Below are positions 1 to 6,113 of a stretch of DNA of 32,270 nt, piece after piece. The translations under genes were made by a program, and so were the position numbers. Numbering within the stretch: the first letter of the stretch is position 1; each line of letters begins with the position of its first letter. A model generated the notes under the pieces. The model was not told the DNA's origin and made no database searches. It worked only from the letters and a program-made list of their open reading frames with translations. The DNA is from Ruminococcoides sp052118065 (lineage in GTDB: Bacteria > Bacillota > Clostridia > Oscillospirales > Acutalibacteraceae). The stretch covers positions 1 through 32,270 of the forward strand of contig JBQKHY010000028.1 in NCBI GenBank assembly GCA_052118065.1, given 5' to 3'.

Positions 1-1
1 A

Positions 2-107
2 GGCTCCCTCGCTGAGGGAGCTGTCATTCGTGAATTGCAAAGCAATTCACCTTTTAAAGAATGACTGAAGGAGTGGATGATATTTTAAACTTGTTTAAAA
101 TATCATC
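2..107 (+). repeat. Three-hairpin intergenic repeat, family A copy 1
   Basis: Stem 1 pairs 3-10 (GCTCCCTC) with 14-21 (GAGGGAGC). Stem 2 pairs 30-38 (GTGAATTGC) with 42-50 and is enclosed by an outer stem, 23-29 (GTCATTC) with 59-65 (GAATGAC). The linker GAAGGAGTGG follows, then stem 3, a perfect 15-bp stem 76-90 with 93-107 around a 2-base loop. The same order (conserved CTCCCTC stem, variable stem, GGAAGGAG-type linker, third stem) recurs in five other places in the window. No ORF of its own is visible. I do not recognise a named family. The element may begin left of the window. Confidence 0.75.
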
Positions 108-160
108 ATAGCTGAAACTTTCCTTTATTTCTAACTATAAAATATAGAAAAAATTATGAG

Positions 161-193
161 TTACAGTTGTAGGGTCCACCATTGGTGGACCGA
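161..193 (+). repeat. Short hairpin repeat, family B copy 1
   Basis: The conserved lead TTACAGTTGTAGG is followed by a perfect 8-bp hairpin, 173-180 (GGTCCACC) with 184-191 (GGTGGACC), loop ATT. Other family B copies carry the same lead but a stem of different sequence (GGGCGAAC or GGGCAAAC). Confidence 0.65.
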
Positions 194-217
194 GCAAATC
201 AGCCTTTTTATTGACAT

Positions 218-323
218 TTTGCCCTGTGTAGCAAGTTATAATTACTAGTTTCTACATAGGACAAAGTTACATAAAATATTTTACTATTAAACGGGCAAAC
301 GATGTTTGCCCCTACAACTGTAA
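218..323 (-). repeat. Composite repeat (family B hairpin plus CTACATAGG inverted repeats), left copy
   Basis: Read on the minus strand, this 106-base block matches 32152-32257 at about 98 of 106 positions by eye, so the two copies are inverted with respect to each other. It contains the family B hairpin (293-300 with 304-311, stem GGGCAAAC/GTTTGCCC) and an imperfect hairpin made from 218-231 and 252-265. The 14-mer at 252-265 (CTACATAGGACAAA) also has a perfect inverted copy at 344-357, so 252-357 looks like a small element with terminal inverted repeats around the family B hairpin. Confidence 0.75.
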
Positions 324-385
324 GCCATAAAATTTGTTCTTATTTTGTCCTATGTAGTTACCTTAAATTTGTACATATTCGCCAG

Positions 386-404
386 TCTCCCTTGTGTAAA
401 GGGA
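386..404 (+). repeat. Partial family A hairpin
   Basis: TCCCTT (388-393) pairs with AAGGGA (399-404) around the loop GTGTA, the same stem-loop that opens the family A copies at 20114 and 20437. The variable second stem and the GGAGGG linker are not recognisable here, so this is probably a decayed or truncated copy. Confidence 0.45.
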
Positions 405-459
405 TAAGTGAGCATCCAAATTTGGGTTTGTGGGGCTATTTGATAGTTTCAACTAATAT

Positions 460-540
460 GGAATTTTAAATAAATTTACAATTCCAACCACTCCTTCCGT
501 CTTTGCATACGCAAAGCCACCTCCCTCAGCGAGGGAGGCA
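460..540 (-). repeat. Three-hairpin intergenic repeat, family A copy 2 (inverted)
   Basis: On the minus strand it opens with the stem CCTCCCTC/GAGGGAGG (520-527 with 531-538). A second stem CTTTGC/GCAAAG follows (501-506 with 511-516), then the linker CGGAAGGAGTGG and a third stem GGAATT/AATTCC (460-465 with 480-485). It has the same architecture as the copies at 2 and 602 but lies in the opposite orientation and has a different second stem. Confidence 0.7.
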
Positions 541-601
541 ACAAGGTATGTACAATTTCTTTAATTATGTACAAATTTATAAGTTTGTACATATTATGCT
601 T

Positions 602-681
602 GGCTCCCTCGCTGAGGGAGCTGTCGATTGTAAATTGACGGTACGGCAATTTACCTTTTATAAATCGGCTGAAGGAGGGAT
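602..681 (+). repeat. Three-hairpin intergenic repeat, family A copy 3
   Basis: Stem 1 (603-610 with 614-621) is identical to copy 1. Stem 2 is GTAAATTG/CAATTTAC (630-637 with 647-654), where copy 1 has GTGAATTG/CAATTCAC, so a pair has changed from G-C to A-T. The outer stem is GTCGATT/AATCGGC (623-629 with 663-669) instead of GTCATTC/GAATGAC. The linker GAAGGAGGGA follows. A short ATG ORF across 503-691 is made of this repeat DNA and is not taken as a gene. Confidence 0.72.
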
Positions 682-719
682 AAAACTATAAATTAAATGA
701 ATTAATCGGTTGATATCTA

Positions 720-845
720 ATTAACCTACATTACATAAACAACTCCACAAACCCTAATTTGTTGAAGTGTTTTAAGTTTAGCACAGACAAAATTAAAAAC
801 CCTAATTTGAAGAACGCACCTATCTTAACCCACAATCAAAATTAA
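720..845 (-). repeat. AAATTAGGGTTT-type repeat block, left copy
   Basis: Read on the minus strand this block contains GTGGGTTAAGATAG, CAAATTAGGGTTTTTAATT and CAACAAATTAGGGTTTGTGG. Closely related strings occur in forward orientation at 32030-32130, and once more at 417-436. The block sits beside the composite repeat on both sides of the window, so it appears to be part of one larger inverted repeat. No gene or stable hairpin is evident within it. Confidence 0.5.
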
Positions 846-851
846 AAAAAC

Positions 852-882
852 AAAAGAAAATAGAGGCGAATTAACGCCTCTA
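852..882 (-). terminator. Intrinsic terminator of folT
   Basis: On the minus strand the 8-bp stem TAGAGGCG/CGCCTCTA (875-882 with 861-868) is followed by TTTTCTTTT (852-860). It lies 65 bases beyond the folT stop codon and would end the folT transcript. Confidence 0.8.
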
Positions 883-947
883 TGTGAATCAATATTTGAT
901 TTTAATTATATATTACTTTATAAAATAGGGGATAAGTAAAAACAAAA

Positions 948-1538
948 TCAAGTAGTTGGAAGGTTCTTGCTGATTGCAGGAACTCTGTTAAGTGCCTTAA
1001 CAACAACTGCAACTAAGATACCTTCAATAATAGCCCATGGAATAAGTGTTGCAGCTCTTAGACCAAGTAGCTGAAAATATGTTAAACCGTAGAACATATA
1101 AATGAAGTATGTGTTAATTGCAAGGCTACCAATTAAAGTGACAAGAACTTCACAGATAATTGTTCTTGGTAGAGAAATCTTTTCCTTGTATAGGATGATA
1201 CCCAGTAGACAAGCCTCAATAATGTAACCGGCAGTAATACCCGGCGTAAATGATGCTCCTGCAGGTGCAAATACATATGAAAGTACATCACCTAAACAAG
1301 CAGTAATCATTGAGCAAACAGGACCAAAATAATAAGCAACAAGTGCCATAGGTAAGAAAGTGAAACCAATCTTTACATACGGGTTGAATGCAAGTCCAAT
1401 GTTTGCAAACATACCTAGTACAACTCTTAGTGCAAGTAACATTGCAATAATTGCAATTCCCTGTACTTTACCAAGTTCCTTTGCTGATGAAGCAAATTTA
1501 TTTGGTATCTTCTTAAAAAAATTCACAAAACTATCCAT
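948..1538 (-). CDS. folT: ECF transporter S component, folate family (FolT)
   Basis: This 196-residue, very hydrophobic protein is the substrate-binding membrane subunit of an energy-coupling-factor transporter. It binds folate and works with the shared EcfA1/EcfA2/EcfT module encoded at 22864-25384. The sequence shows about six membrane segments. The region YVKIGFTFLPMALVAYYFGP is typical of the folate-family S components, where a conserved FLP/PMA stretch lines the binding site. Its specificity is independently supported by a tetrahydrofolate riboswitch in its leader (1629-1723). The ATG start is preceded by AAGGAGG at good spacing. It has its own promoter and terminator, so it is a single-gene unit controlled by transcription attenuation. 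Family is certain; folate specificity is strongly inferred from the riboswitch. Confidence 0.93.
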   Translation of the reverse strand: MDSFVNFFKKIPNKFASSAKELGKVQGIAIIAMLLALRVVLGMFANIGLAFNPYVKIGFTFLPMALVAYYFGPVCSMITACLGDVLSYVFAPAGASFTPGITAGYIIEACLLGIILYKEKISLPRTIICEVLVTLIGSLAINTYFIYMFYGLTYFQLLGLRAATLIPWAIIEGILVAVVVKALNRVPAISKNLPTT

Positions 1539-1574
1539 TATTTAAACCTCCTTATTATAAGTTACAGAGGTGGC

Positions 1575-1610
1575 AAATAAAAAGACGGAAACTTCAGAAA
1601 AGTTCCCGTC
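1575..1610 (-). terminator. Riboswitch expression-platform terminator before folT
   Basis: On the minus strand GACGGGAACTTTTC and GAAGTTTCCGTC form a strong hairpin (1584-1610) followed by TTTTTATTT (1575-1583). It lies between the THF aptamer and the folT ribosome binding site, the place expected for ligand-controlled premature termination. The UCCCG in the 3' side of the aptamer can pair with CGGGA at the base of this terminator, which could be part of an antiterminator; this is inference. Confidence 0.85.
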
Positions 1611-1628
1611 CATAGTTTGTCGTCTGTA

Positions 1629-1723
1629 ACAGCGGGATGCGAAACTGTAACCGCAGGTAATCCTTTCGTTTCTTTGACAACTCCCCGTTCAAAGAACACT
1701 TCACGAAACAGTTTCTACTCTGT
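1629..1723 (-). promoter_or_regulatory. Tetrahydrofolate (THF) riboswitch aptamer
   Basis: On the minus strand the leader shows the THF riboswitch pattern: ACAGAGTAG at the 5' end, CGTGAAGTG, a TTCTTTGA/TCAAAGAA stem, ACGAAAGGAT, CCTGCGGTT and a 3' TTTCGCATCC segment. P1 is ACAG/CTGT and P2 is AAACTG/CAGTTT. The 3' side reads GCATCCCGCT, one C more than the GCATCCGCT I expect from the family. It lies a few bases after the predicted transcription start and before a terminator, so bound reduced folate should switch folT off. Assigned by motif recognition, not by a covariance search. Confidence 0.88.
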
Positions 1724-1734
1724 GAACATCTACT

Positions 1735-1762
1735 ATTATATCACTCTCAGTAAGTTTGTCAA
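1735..1762 (-). promoter_or_regulatory. Promoter of folT
   Basis: Perfect -35 TTGACA (1757-1762) and perfect -10 TATAAT (1735-1740) with a 16-base spacer on the minus strand. The -35 begins right after the ribU stop codon. Transcription would start about where the THF aptamer begins. Confidence 0.85.
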
Positions 1763-1763
1763 C

Positions 1764-2396
1764 TTATTTTTTCATAAACATTTTATCAATGCTATGAATT
1801 AAGTTGGAAAGTGGTTTGTAAATGAAGAATACAATCAATGAAATAATAAGTCCCTTTACAATGTTAAATGGACCAACACAGAAGATACAGAAAGTAAATG
1901 TATCTGAGATAAATGGTACAATTTCTTTACCTAGGCTGATAATAGCCTCAATAGGCATAAAGTTTGAATATAGAGGAACAAGTACAAATGTGTTAAATAG
2001 AATACCTACAACTGCCATTGTAACAGTACCTGTCAGCATACCGATTAAAGCAGTTTTTCTAGACTTTTTGTGCTTATAGATTAAACCGGCAGGTAGGATA
2101 AACGAACAACCAATAATGAAGTTTGCCAGTTCACCAACGCCACCGGTTGATGTACCCTTAATTAAGAATTTAACTAGGATTTTTACAAGTTCAATAATTA
2201 CACCGGCAACAGGTCCCATACTGTATGTGCCAACAAGTACAGGTACTTCTGAAAAGTCAAATTCATAGAAAGGTGGTGCGATAAATGGCAGTGGAAATTC
2301 AATAAACATTAGTCCTGCTGCCAAAGCTGCAAGCATAGAAGTTACAGCAAGGAAAGTTGTGTGGTTTATGCCACTTTTTTGTTTTACGATTGTCAT
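1764..2396 (-). CDS. ribU: ECF transporter S component, riboflavin (RibU)
   Basis: This 210-residue integral membrane protein is the riboflavin-binding subunit of an ECF transporter. Sequence hallmarks of RibU are clear: the N-terminal FPLPFIAPPFYEFDFSEVP stretch, which carries the PLPF/DFS(D/E)VP signature, a GP(V)AG motif, and the region KGTSTGGVGELANF, followed by further hydrophobic helices. It needs EcfA1/A2/T (22864-25384) for transport. The ATG has GGGAGG nine bases upstream. An FMN riboswitch in the leader agrees with a flavin substrate. It has its own promoter, and its stop codon abuts the next promoter, so ribU and folT are separate units, each with its own vitamin sensor. I am confident of the family and substrate. 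Confidence 0.95.
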   Translation of the reverse strand: MTIVKQKSGINHTTFLAVTSMLAALAAGLMFIEFPLPFIAPPFYEFDFSEVPVLVGTYSMGPVAGVIIELVKILVKFLIKGTSTGGVGELANFIIGCSFILPAGLIYKHKKSRKTALIGMLTGTVTMAVVGILFNTFVLVPLYSNFMPIEAIISLGKEIVPFISDTFTFCIFCVGPFNIVKGLIISLIVFFIYKPLSNLIHSIDKMFMKK

Positions 2397-2440
2397 ATAT
2401 AATGACCTCCCAATAAATAATATTACAGTTAGTCGTCATA

Positions 2441-2473
2441 TAATAAGAAAACCCCACAATAAAAATTGTGGGG
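2441..2473 (-). terminator. Riboswitch expression-platform terminator before ribU
   Basis: A perfect 9-bp stem, CCCCACAAT/ATTGTGGGG (2452-2460 with 2465-2473), is followed on the minus strand by TTTTCTTATTA. It lies between the FMN aptamer and the ribU ribosome binding site, so FMN binding would be expected to favour termination. Confidence 0.88.
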
Positions 2474-2518
2474 CAAAGAGCATATTAACAACACGCACCA
2501 GTGGTACGCAAAAAAATC

Positions 2519-2626
2519 ATCCTCTTTCATCCGGACTATAACCGTCGGTATTGGAATTTCACCAATTCAACCATAATGGCTCGTGGACTTTACCACCGGT
2601 GGGGAATTACACCCCGCCCCGAAGAC
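2519..2626 (-). promoter_or_regulatory. FMN riboswitch (RFN element)
   Basis: The minus strand carries the canonical RFN blocks: CTTCGGGGCGGGGTG, AATTCCCCACCGGTGG, AGTCCACGAGC, TTGGTGAAATTCC, ACCGACGGTTATAGTCCGGA and GAAAGAGGAT. P1 forms between GTCTTC (2621-2626) and GAGGAT (2519-2524) with G-U pairs. It is followed by a strong terminator and then ribU, the classic arrangement for repression of riboflavin uptake by FMN. Confidence 0.97.
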
Positions 2627-2645
2627 AACTATTCTGTTTAACTTT

Positions 2646-2673
2646 ATTATAACACTATGTTACAGTTTGTCAA
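2646..2673 (-). promoter_or_regulatory. Promoter of ribU
   Basis: Perfect -35 TTGACA (2668-2673) and -10 TATAAT (2646-2651) with a 16-base spacer on the minus strand. The -35 lies inside the last codons of the upstream alkD-like gene. The string TTGACAAACT and the 16-base spacing are the same as at the folT promoter. Confidence 0.85.
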
Positions 2674-3397
2674 GACTAACTTTCTTAAATTCCTTAATTT
2701 CTTCCTTATCCTTATCAGATACTCTTCTGCTATCTCTGATTTTGGAGCAAGTCATTAAGAAAGTTTCTTTGTCATAATAATTCTTTTTAAGAAAATTAAA
2801 AACTTCATCTTTATGAAAAGCAAAAAGCTCAGCAGTAAGCCATGCCTTAGCCATTTTTACATAGTAATGGTCATAATTAATATTCTTTAAACGAACTAAA
2901 ATATCATCCAAATACTTTTTATCTTCCTTGTATTCAAACATTGTAATAATGCCATAGCGAATTTCCCAAGGGTTATCACTGTTTAAATATTTTTCTATAT
3001 AAGAAAAATATTCTTCCTTATATTTCTTTAATTCAGTAAATTTACAACTGTCACACAATGCCCAGTTGTTCATTCTTTTCACAAAAGACTCCATCAATGA
3101 GGAAAAGTCAGAGAAACTTTCTGTTTTAATACTACAAGTTACAATGCCATAAAGCATACTTTCCTCATAATATTTATTTCCACAAACCTTAAGAAAACTT
3201 CTAGGGTTGCCTTTTGCAATAGCTTTACCCAGCTTTCTCATTACAGGTACTCTTATACCGATGAAATATTTTTTGTCACAATTAGGTATAAGCTTACTGT
3301 GAAAATCTCTGTATTTTAAGTCAGCCTGACTCTTTAGATAAAGAATCAGGCTGTTATAGTCCTCTTGTGTCCAGTTATCAATTATAAATCTGTCCAT
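2660..3397 (-). CDS. DNA alkylation repair protein, AlkD-type HEAT-repeat glycosylase
   Basis: The 245-residue helical protein resembles the AlkD family, whose members remove bulky or cationic alkylated bases (3- and 7-methylpurines) from DNA without flipping the base. A tryptophan and aspartate spaced as in AlkD are visible in NNWALCD (W112, D116), and an arginine in PWEIRYG (R147), matching the family's Trp-Asp-Arg active-site set (W109, D113, R148 in the Bacillus cereus enzyme). I chose the ATG at 3397, seven bases after the tarJ stop codon; an in-frame TTG at 3421 would overlap tarJ and lacks a ribosome binding site. It is the last gene of the tarI-tarJ unit, although its function is unrelated to ribitol metabolism. 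No terminator follows; the next promoter lies in its 3' end. Confidence 0.85.
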   Translation of the reverse strand: MDRFIIDNWTQEDYNSLILYLKSQADLKYRDFHSKLIPNCDKKYFIGIRVPVMRKLGKAIAKGNPRSFLKVCGNKYYEESMLYGIVTCSIKTESFSDFSSLMESFVKRMNNWALCDSCKFTELKKYKEEYFSYIEKYLNSDNPWEIRYGIITMFEYKEDKKYLDDILVRLKNINYDHYYVKMAKAWLTAELFAFHKDEVFNFLKKNYYDKETFLMTCSKIRDSRRVSDKDKEEIKEFKKVSLDKL

Positions 3398-3404
3398 AAT
3401 AAAT

Positions 3405-4430
3405 TTATACTTTCCATTCAAAAACTGTTTTAAAAGGTGTATTTAAGTCAGCAGCAAAGGCTCTGTGCATATCATCAAAGTTTCTAACAGGTGCATCCTC
3501 ATAAATAATAGAAGATAGTCTTCTCTTAATTCTCTGAGTTTCCATTAATGAAATAGCCTTTTCAAAATCTGCTCTACCACTTCTAGAGCAACCAACCATA
3601 GTAAAGCCTTTTTCAAGAACCATTCTGGTGTTGATTGCCACCATATTTTCTGATACACCCATAAGCAGTAGTGTACCTTGTGGGGAAGTGTAGTCAATCA
3701 TATCGTTAATAGCATCCAAAGCACCTTCACCACCAACACATTCAAATGCATGGTCAATGTGTAAATCTTTTGGAATGTTGTATGTTAAAAATGTTTTTGT
3801 TACAAAAGAAAATCTGCTTAACTTTCTTTGGTTTTTACCGATAACATAAATTTTAGCCTTAGGGTATTCTGCTCTAAGTACTGTTGCAATAACATAGGAT
3901 AAAGCACCGTCACCCCATACACCAAAGGCATCTTGTCTTTCATGAGCAACTTTTTTCATTCTTGCAACTGCATGACAAGCAACAGAAACGAATTCTGTAA
4001 TTGCAGCAGTAGAAAGTGGAATATTGTTAAAAGGTATAACTCTGTCAGGGTCAATATCAACAAATTCTCTCATAAAACCGTCAGCACCGGAACTTAGGAA
4101 CTTACTGTCAGGTCTGTAGTTTTCGTATATAAAGGAATTGTCTGCATTATCGGTATTAGCCGGTTGATTAGGAATCATAACAACCTGCTGACCCGGTTTA
4201 AAGTGACCGGTTTTATCTATAATAACTTCACCACAACATTCGTGAATAAGTGCCATAGGAAGTTTCTCATTTAATACTTTAATATCACGATTACCTTGAT
4301 AATATCTTTGGTCTGCACGACAAATTGACATATATCTAGGTCGGATAATTACTTTCTTGTTTATGTCAATATCTTCATACTTAACAGAAAAGAACTGTGG
4401 AGAAGTAAGCTGATAAATATAGTTAATCAC
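3405..4430 (-). CDS. tarJ: Ribulose-5-phosphate reductase (ribitol-5-phosphate dehydrogenase), TarJ-like
   Basis: This 341-residue medium-chain, zinc-type alcohol dehydrogenase is expected to reduce D-ribulose 5-phosphate to D-ribitol 5-phosphate with NADPH, supplying TarI. Probable zinc ligands are C37 (in SICRADQRYYQG) and H63-E64 (LIHECCGE), and the nucleotide-binding Rossmann glycine motif is GVWGDGALSY (170-179). The assignment as TarJ rather than another dehydrogenase rests on overall resemblance and on the preceding cytidylyltransferase gene. The start is GTG, and its GTGA overlaps the tarI stop codon, which indicates translational coupling; GGAGG lies about ten bases upstream inside tarI. 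The product acts in the cytoplasm on the route to CDP-ribitol. Confidence 0.9.
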   Translation of the reverse strand: MINYIYQLTSPQFFSVKYEDIDINKKVIIRPRYMSICRADQRYYQGNRDIKVLNEKLPMALIHECCGEVIIDKTGHFKPGQQVVMIPNQPANTDNADNSFIYENYRPDSKFLSSGADGFMREFVDIDPDRVIPFNNIPLSTAAITEFVSVACHAVARMKKVAHERQDAFGVWGDGALSYVIATVLRAEYPKAKIYVIGKNQRKLSRFSFVTKTFLTYNIPKDLHIDHAFECVGGEGALDAINDMIDYTSPQGTLLLMGVSENMVAINTRMVLEKGFTMVGCSRSGRADFEKAISLMETQRIKRRLSSIIYEDAPVRNFDDMHRAFAADLNTPFKTVFEWKV

Positions 4431-5161
4431 CTGTCGTTTTCCTCCAACTCAACAACATTGCCACCAACAAGGAACTGAGCGATTTTGTAGTCGCTGATTG
4501 TTGTAATCTTAATGTTAGAGGAGTTACCCTTTACTAGCTTAACAGGTGCACCCTTCATAACACAAATCTTACAAGCATCAGTTAGAATATTCTTTTCAGA
4601 TGGTTTAAGCTGACTGTATAGTTCCTTAAGAATATTAATCTTAAATGTCTGTGGTGTTTGACCTTGATACATCATTGATCTGTCAGGAATAGAGTCAATC
4701 TGTTGAGCATCCTGAGAAACAACAATAGTATCAACTGCAGGAACAACAGTATCACAAGCACCGTAAGTCATAGCATTTTCAATATTTTCATCAAGAATTC
4801 TTAGTGTAACGAAAGGTCTTACTGCATCATGAGTGACAATAATGTTGTCCTCACTTTCACCGTAAGTCTTTTCAATATCGTTAATAATGTTAAAAATAGT
4901 ATCGTTTCTATTTTTACCACCGGGTACCAGCTTGATTTTGTCTTCAAAGTCAAGTTCGTATTTTTCCAGTAGGTCAGACATATATCCTAACCAAGCCGGA
5001 TTTACACCAATATATATAACATCAATTTTGGTACACATTAATAATTTTTCAAGTGTATGAATAATAATTGGCTTTTCGTCTAATGGCAAAAACTGCTTTG
5101 GCATATTGCTAATATGCATTCTTGTACCACTGCCACCGGCGAGAATTGCTCCGAATACCAT
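4427..5161 (-). CDS. tarI: D-ribitol-5-phosphate cytidylyltransferase, TarI-like (IspD family)
   Basis: The 244-residue enzyme transfers CMP from CTP to ribitol 5-phosphate to give CDP-ribitol, the donor for ribitol-phosphate units in teichoic-acid-type polymers. The nucleotidyltransferase signature LAGGSGTRM (residues 7-15) with K22 binds CTP; GGKNRNDTI (81-89) and THDAVRPF (110-117) with D112 are the metal and substrate regions shared with IspD. IspD (MEP pathway) is the main alternative. The overlapping tarJ gene and the downstream-type residues favour TarI. ATG start with GAGG seven bases upstream. It has its own promoter (5209-5237) located inside a terminator hairpin that follows licD. 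Confidence 0.92.
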   Translation of the reverse strand: MVFGAILAGGSGTRMHISNMPKQFLPLDEKPIIIHTLEKLLMCTKIDVIYIGVNPAWLGYMSDLLEKYELDFEDKIKLVPGGKNRNDTIFNIINDIEKTYGESEDNIIVTHDAVRPFVTLRILDENIENAMTYGACDTVVPAVDTIVVSQDAQQIDSIPDRSMMYQGQTPQTFKINILKELYSQLKPSEKNILTDACKICVMKGAPVKLVKGNSSNIKITTISDYKIAQFLVGGNVVELEENDR

Positions 5162-5175
5162 AGTAAAACCTCTTT

Positions 5176-5223
5176 CAATAAAAAATCGAATGTGTTATTA
5201 ACTACGATATTATAACACATCCG
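5176..5223 (-). terminator. Intrinsic terminator after licD
   Basis: On the minus strand a 12-bp stem (5212-5223 CGGATGTGTTAT with 5187-5198 ATAACACATTCG, one G-T pair) with a 13-base loop is followed by ATTTTTTATT. It should stop transcripts arriving from the yfhO-to-licD genes. The tarI promoter -10 lies in the same hairpin. Confidence 0.75.
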
Positions 5224-5237
5224 ATAAAATATTTCAA
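5209..5237 (-). promoter_or_regulatory. Promoter of tarI-tarJ, embedded in the licD terminator
   Basis: On the minus strand -35 TTGAAA (5232-5237) starts immediately after the licD stop codon, with a 17-base spacer and a perfect -10 TATAAT (5209-5214). The predicted start falls in or just after the terminator loop, so transcripts from this promoter would lack the first arm and escape termination. Confidence 0.72.
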
Positions 5238-6098
5238 TTATTTAGGCATATTTAGGCAAGATTTATTTAAATCAAGCGCAACTAGGTCGTGATGAGGCAC
5301 TTGCTTATCCTCAGGAGGTAACTCCATATAGTTACCGAAAGCTATTTTTAGATAGGTGTCATATCCAACAGGAATAGGGAAAAGTTCACCTTCAAATGGT
5401 TCAAAAATTGCACTTTCAAAACACTCTTTAGGGTACTTATTCATCATATAATGTGGACCGGCACAAAGTTCTGTAATATATGTACATTCCTCAATAGGGT
5501 AGGCAGTCATCTTTTTCTCACAATGTTTCCAAATCTTTGTGCGAATTTTTCTGCTTCTAAAGATACCAAGAAGAATTTTACTAAAGAATGCAACTGCACC
5601 ACCATGCTTTTCCGGTACAACTTCACTCATAAATAGGGAGTAGAGTAAGCAGTGGAATAACTGCATATATCTCTTAAACTTACCGTCAGGACAACCGTCC
5701 AGTGGCATTATATCCATTACCAAACCATGTGGTACATCAATATTTTCTTGATTTTCCTTAACACAAGTGTATTTTGTATCAACAAATGTAGCAAAAATAT
5801 TTCCTGTAAATGTTGAATTAATATCAGTTTTCAGTAGTCTGTATCTACCGGTATTGCCAACTTGCTTAGGCCATTCTTTTAAGAGAATTTCATAATCTTG
5901 TCTTGGCATAAATACATCAACATCATCATCCCAAGGGATAAAACCCTGATGCCTAAGTGTACCGATACAACAACCACCACAAAAATAAAACAGTAGGTTG
6001 TTTTTTTGACAAAATTCTTTAAATACTCTCAAGGACTCAAGTTCCTTTAGTTGAAGTTCCCTTATAGTTTCCTTTGAAAGTTTTATTGGCTGTGACAT
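5238..6098 (-). CDS. LicD-family phosphotransferase
   Basis: This 286-residue protein belongs to the LicD/fukutin family of nucleotidyltransferase-fold enzymes, which move a polyol-phosphate or phosphocholine unit from a CDP donor onto a glycan. The signature is FCGGCCIGTLRHQGFIPWD followed by DDVD (residues 39-61): a GG motif and the metal-binding aspartates D57, D58, D59 and D61. The start at ATG 6098 is supported by AGGTGG eight bases upstream; a GTG four codons earlier would overlap that site. It lies 15 bases after the glycosyltransferase gene and just before the CDP-ribitol genes. I infer that it transfers ribitol phosphate, but phosphocholine or another unit cannot be excluded from sequence alone. 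Several cysteines cluster near the active site. Confidence 0.88.
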   Translation of the reverse strand: MSQPIKLSKETIRELQLKELESLRVFKEFCQKNNLLFYFCGGCCIGTLRHQGFIPWDDDVDVFMPRQDYEILLKEWPKQVGNTGRYRLLKTDINSTFTGNIFATFVDTKYTCVKENQENIDVPHGLVMDIMPLDGCPDGKFKRYMQLFHCLLYSLFMSEVVPEKHGGAVAFFSKILLGIFRSRKIRTKIWKHCEKKMTAYPIEECTYITELCAGPHYMMNKYPKECFESAIFEPFEGELFPIPVGYDTYLKIAFGNYMELPPEDKQVPHHDLVALDLNKSCLNMPK

Positions 6099-6113
6099 AT
6101 CCTTATCCACCTA

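Noticed and set aside
503..691. 62-codon ATG ORF on the plus strand
   Set aside because: It consists of family A repeat DNA and its flanks, has no good ribosome binding site, and the translation resembles no protein.
1617..1802. ORFs on the plus strand across the THF riboswitch and folT leader (and similarly 2583-2777 across the FMN riboswitch)
   Set aside because: They run antisense through clear riboswitch aptamers, terminators and promoters and lack protein-like composition.
3398..3421. Upstream TTG start for the AlkD-like gene
   Set aside because: It would overlap the tarJ end, lacks a ribosome binding site, and the added residues are not family-like; ATG at 3397 is preferred.
4427..5161. 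Assignment of the cytidylyltransferase as IspD of the isoprenoid pathway
   Set aside because: It overlaps a ribulose-5-phosphate reductase gene and lies next to licD, which fits TarI; IspD is usually near ispF or elsewhere.
6099..6110. GTG start for the LicD gene
   Set aside because: The AGGTGG ribosome binding site overlaps this codon and is spaced correctly for the ATG at 6098.
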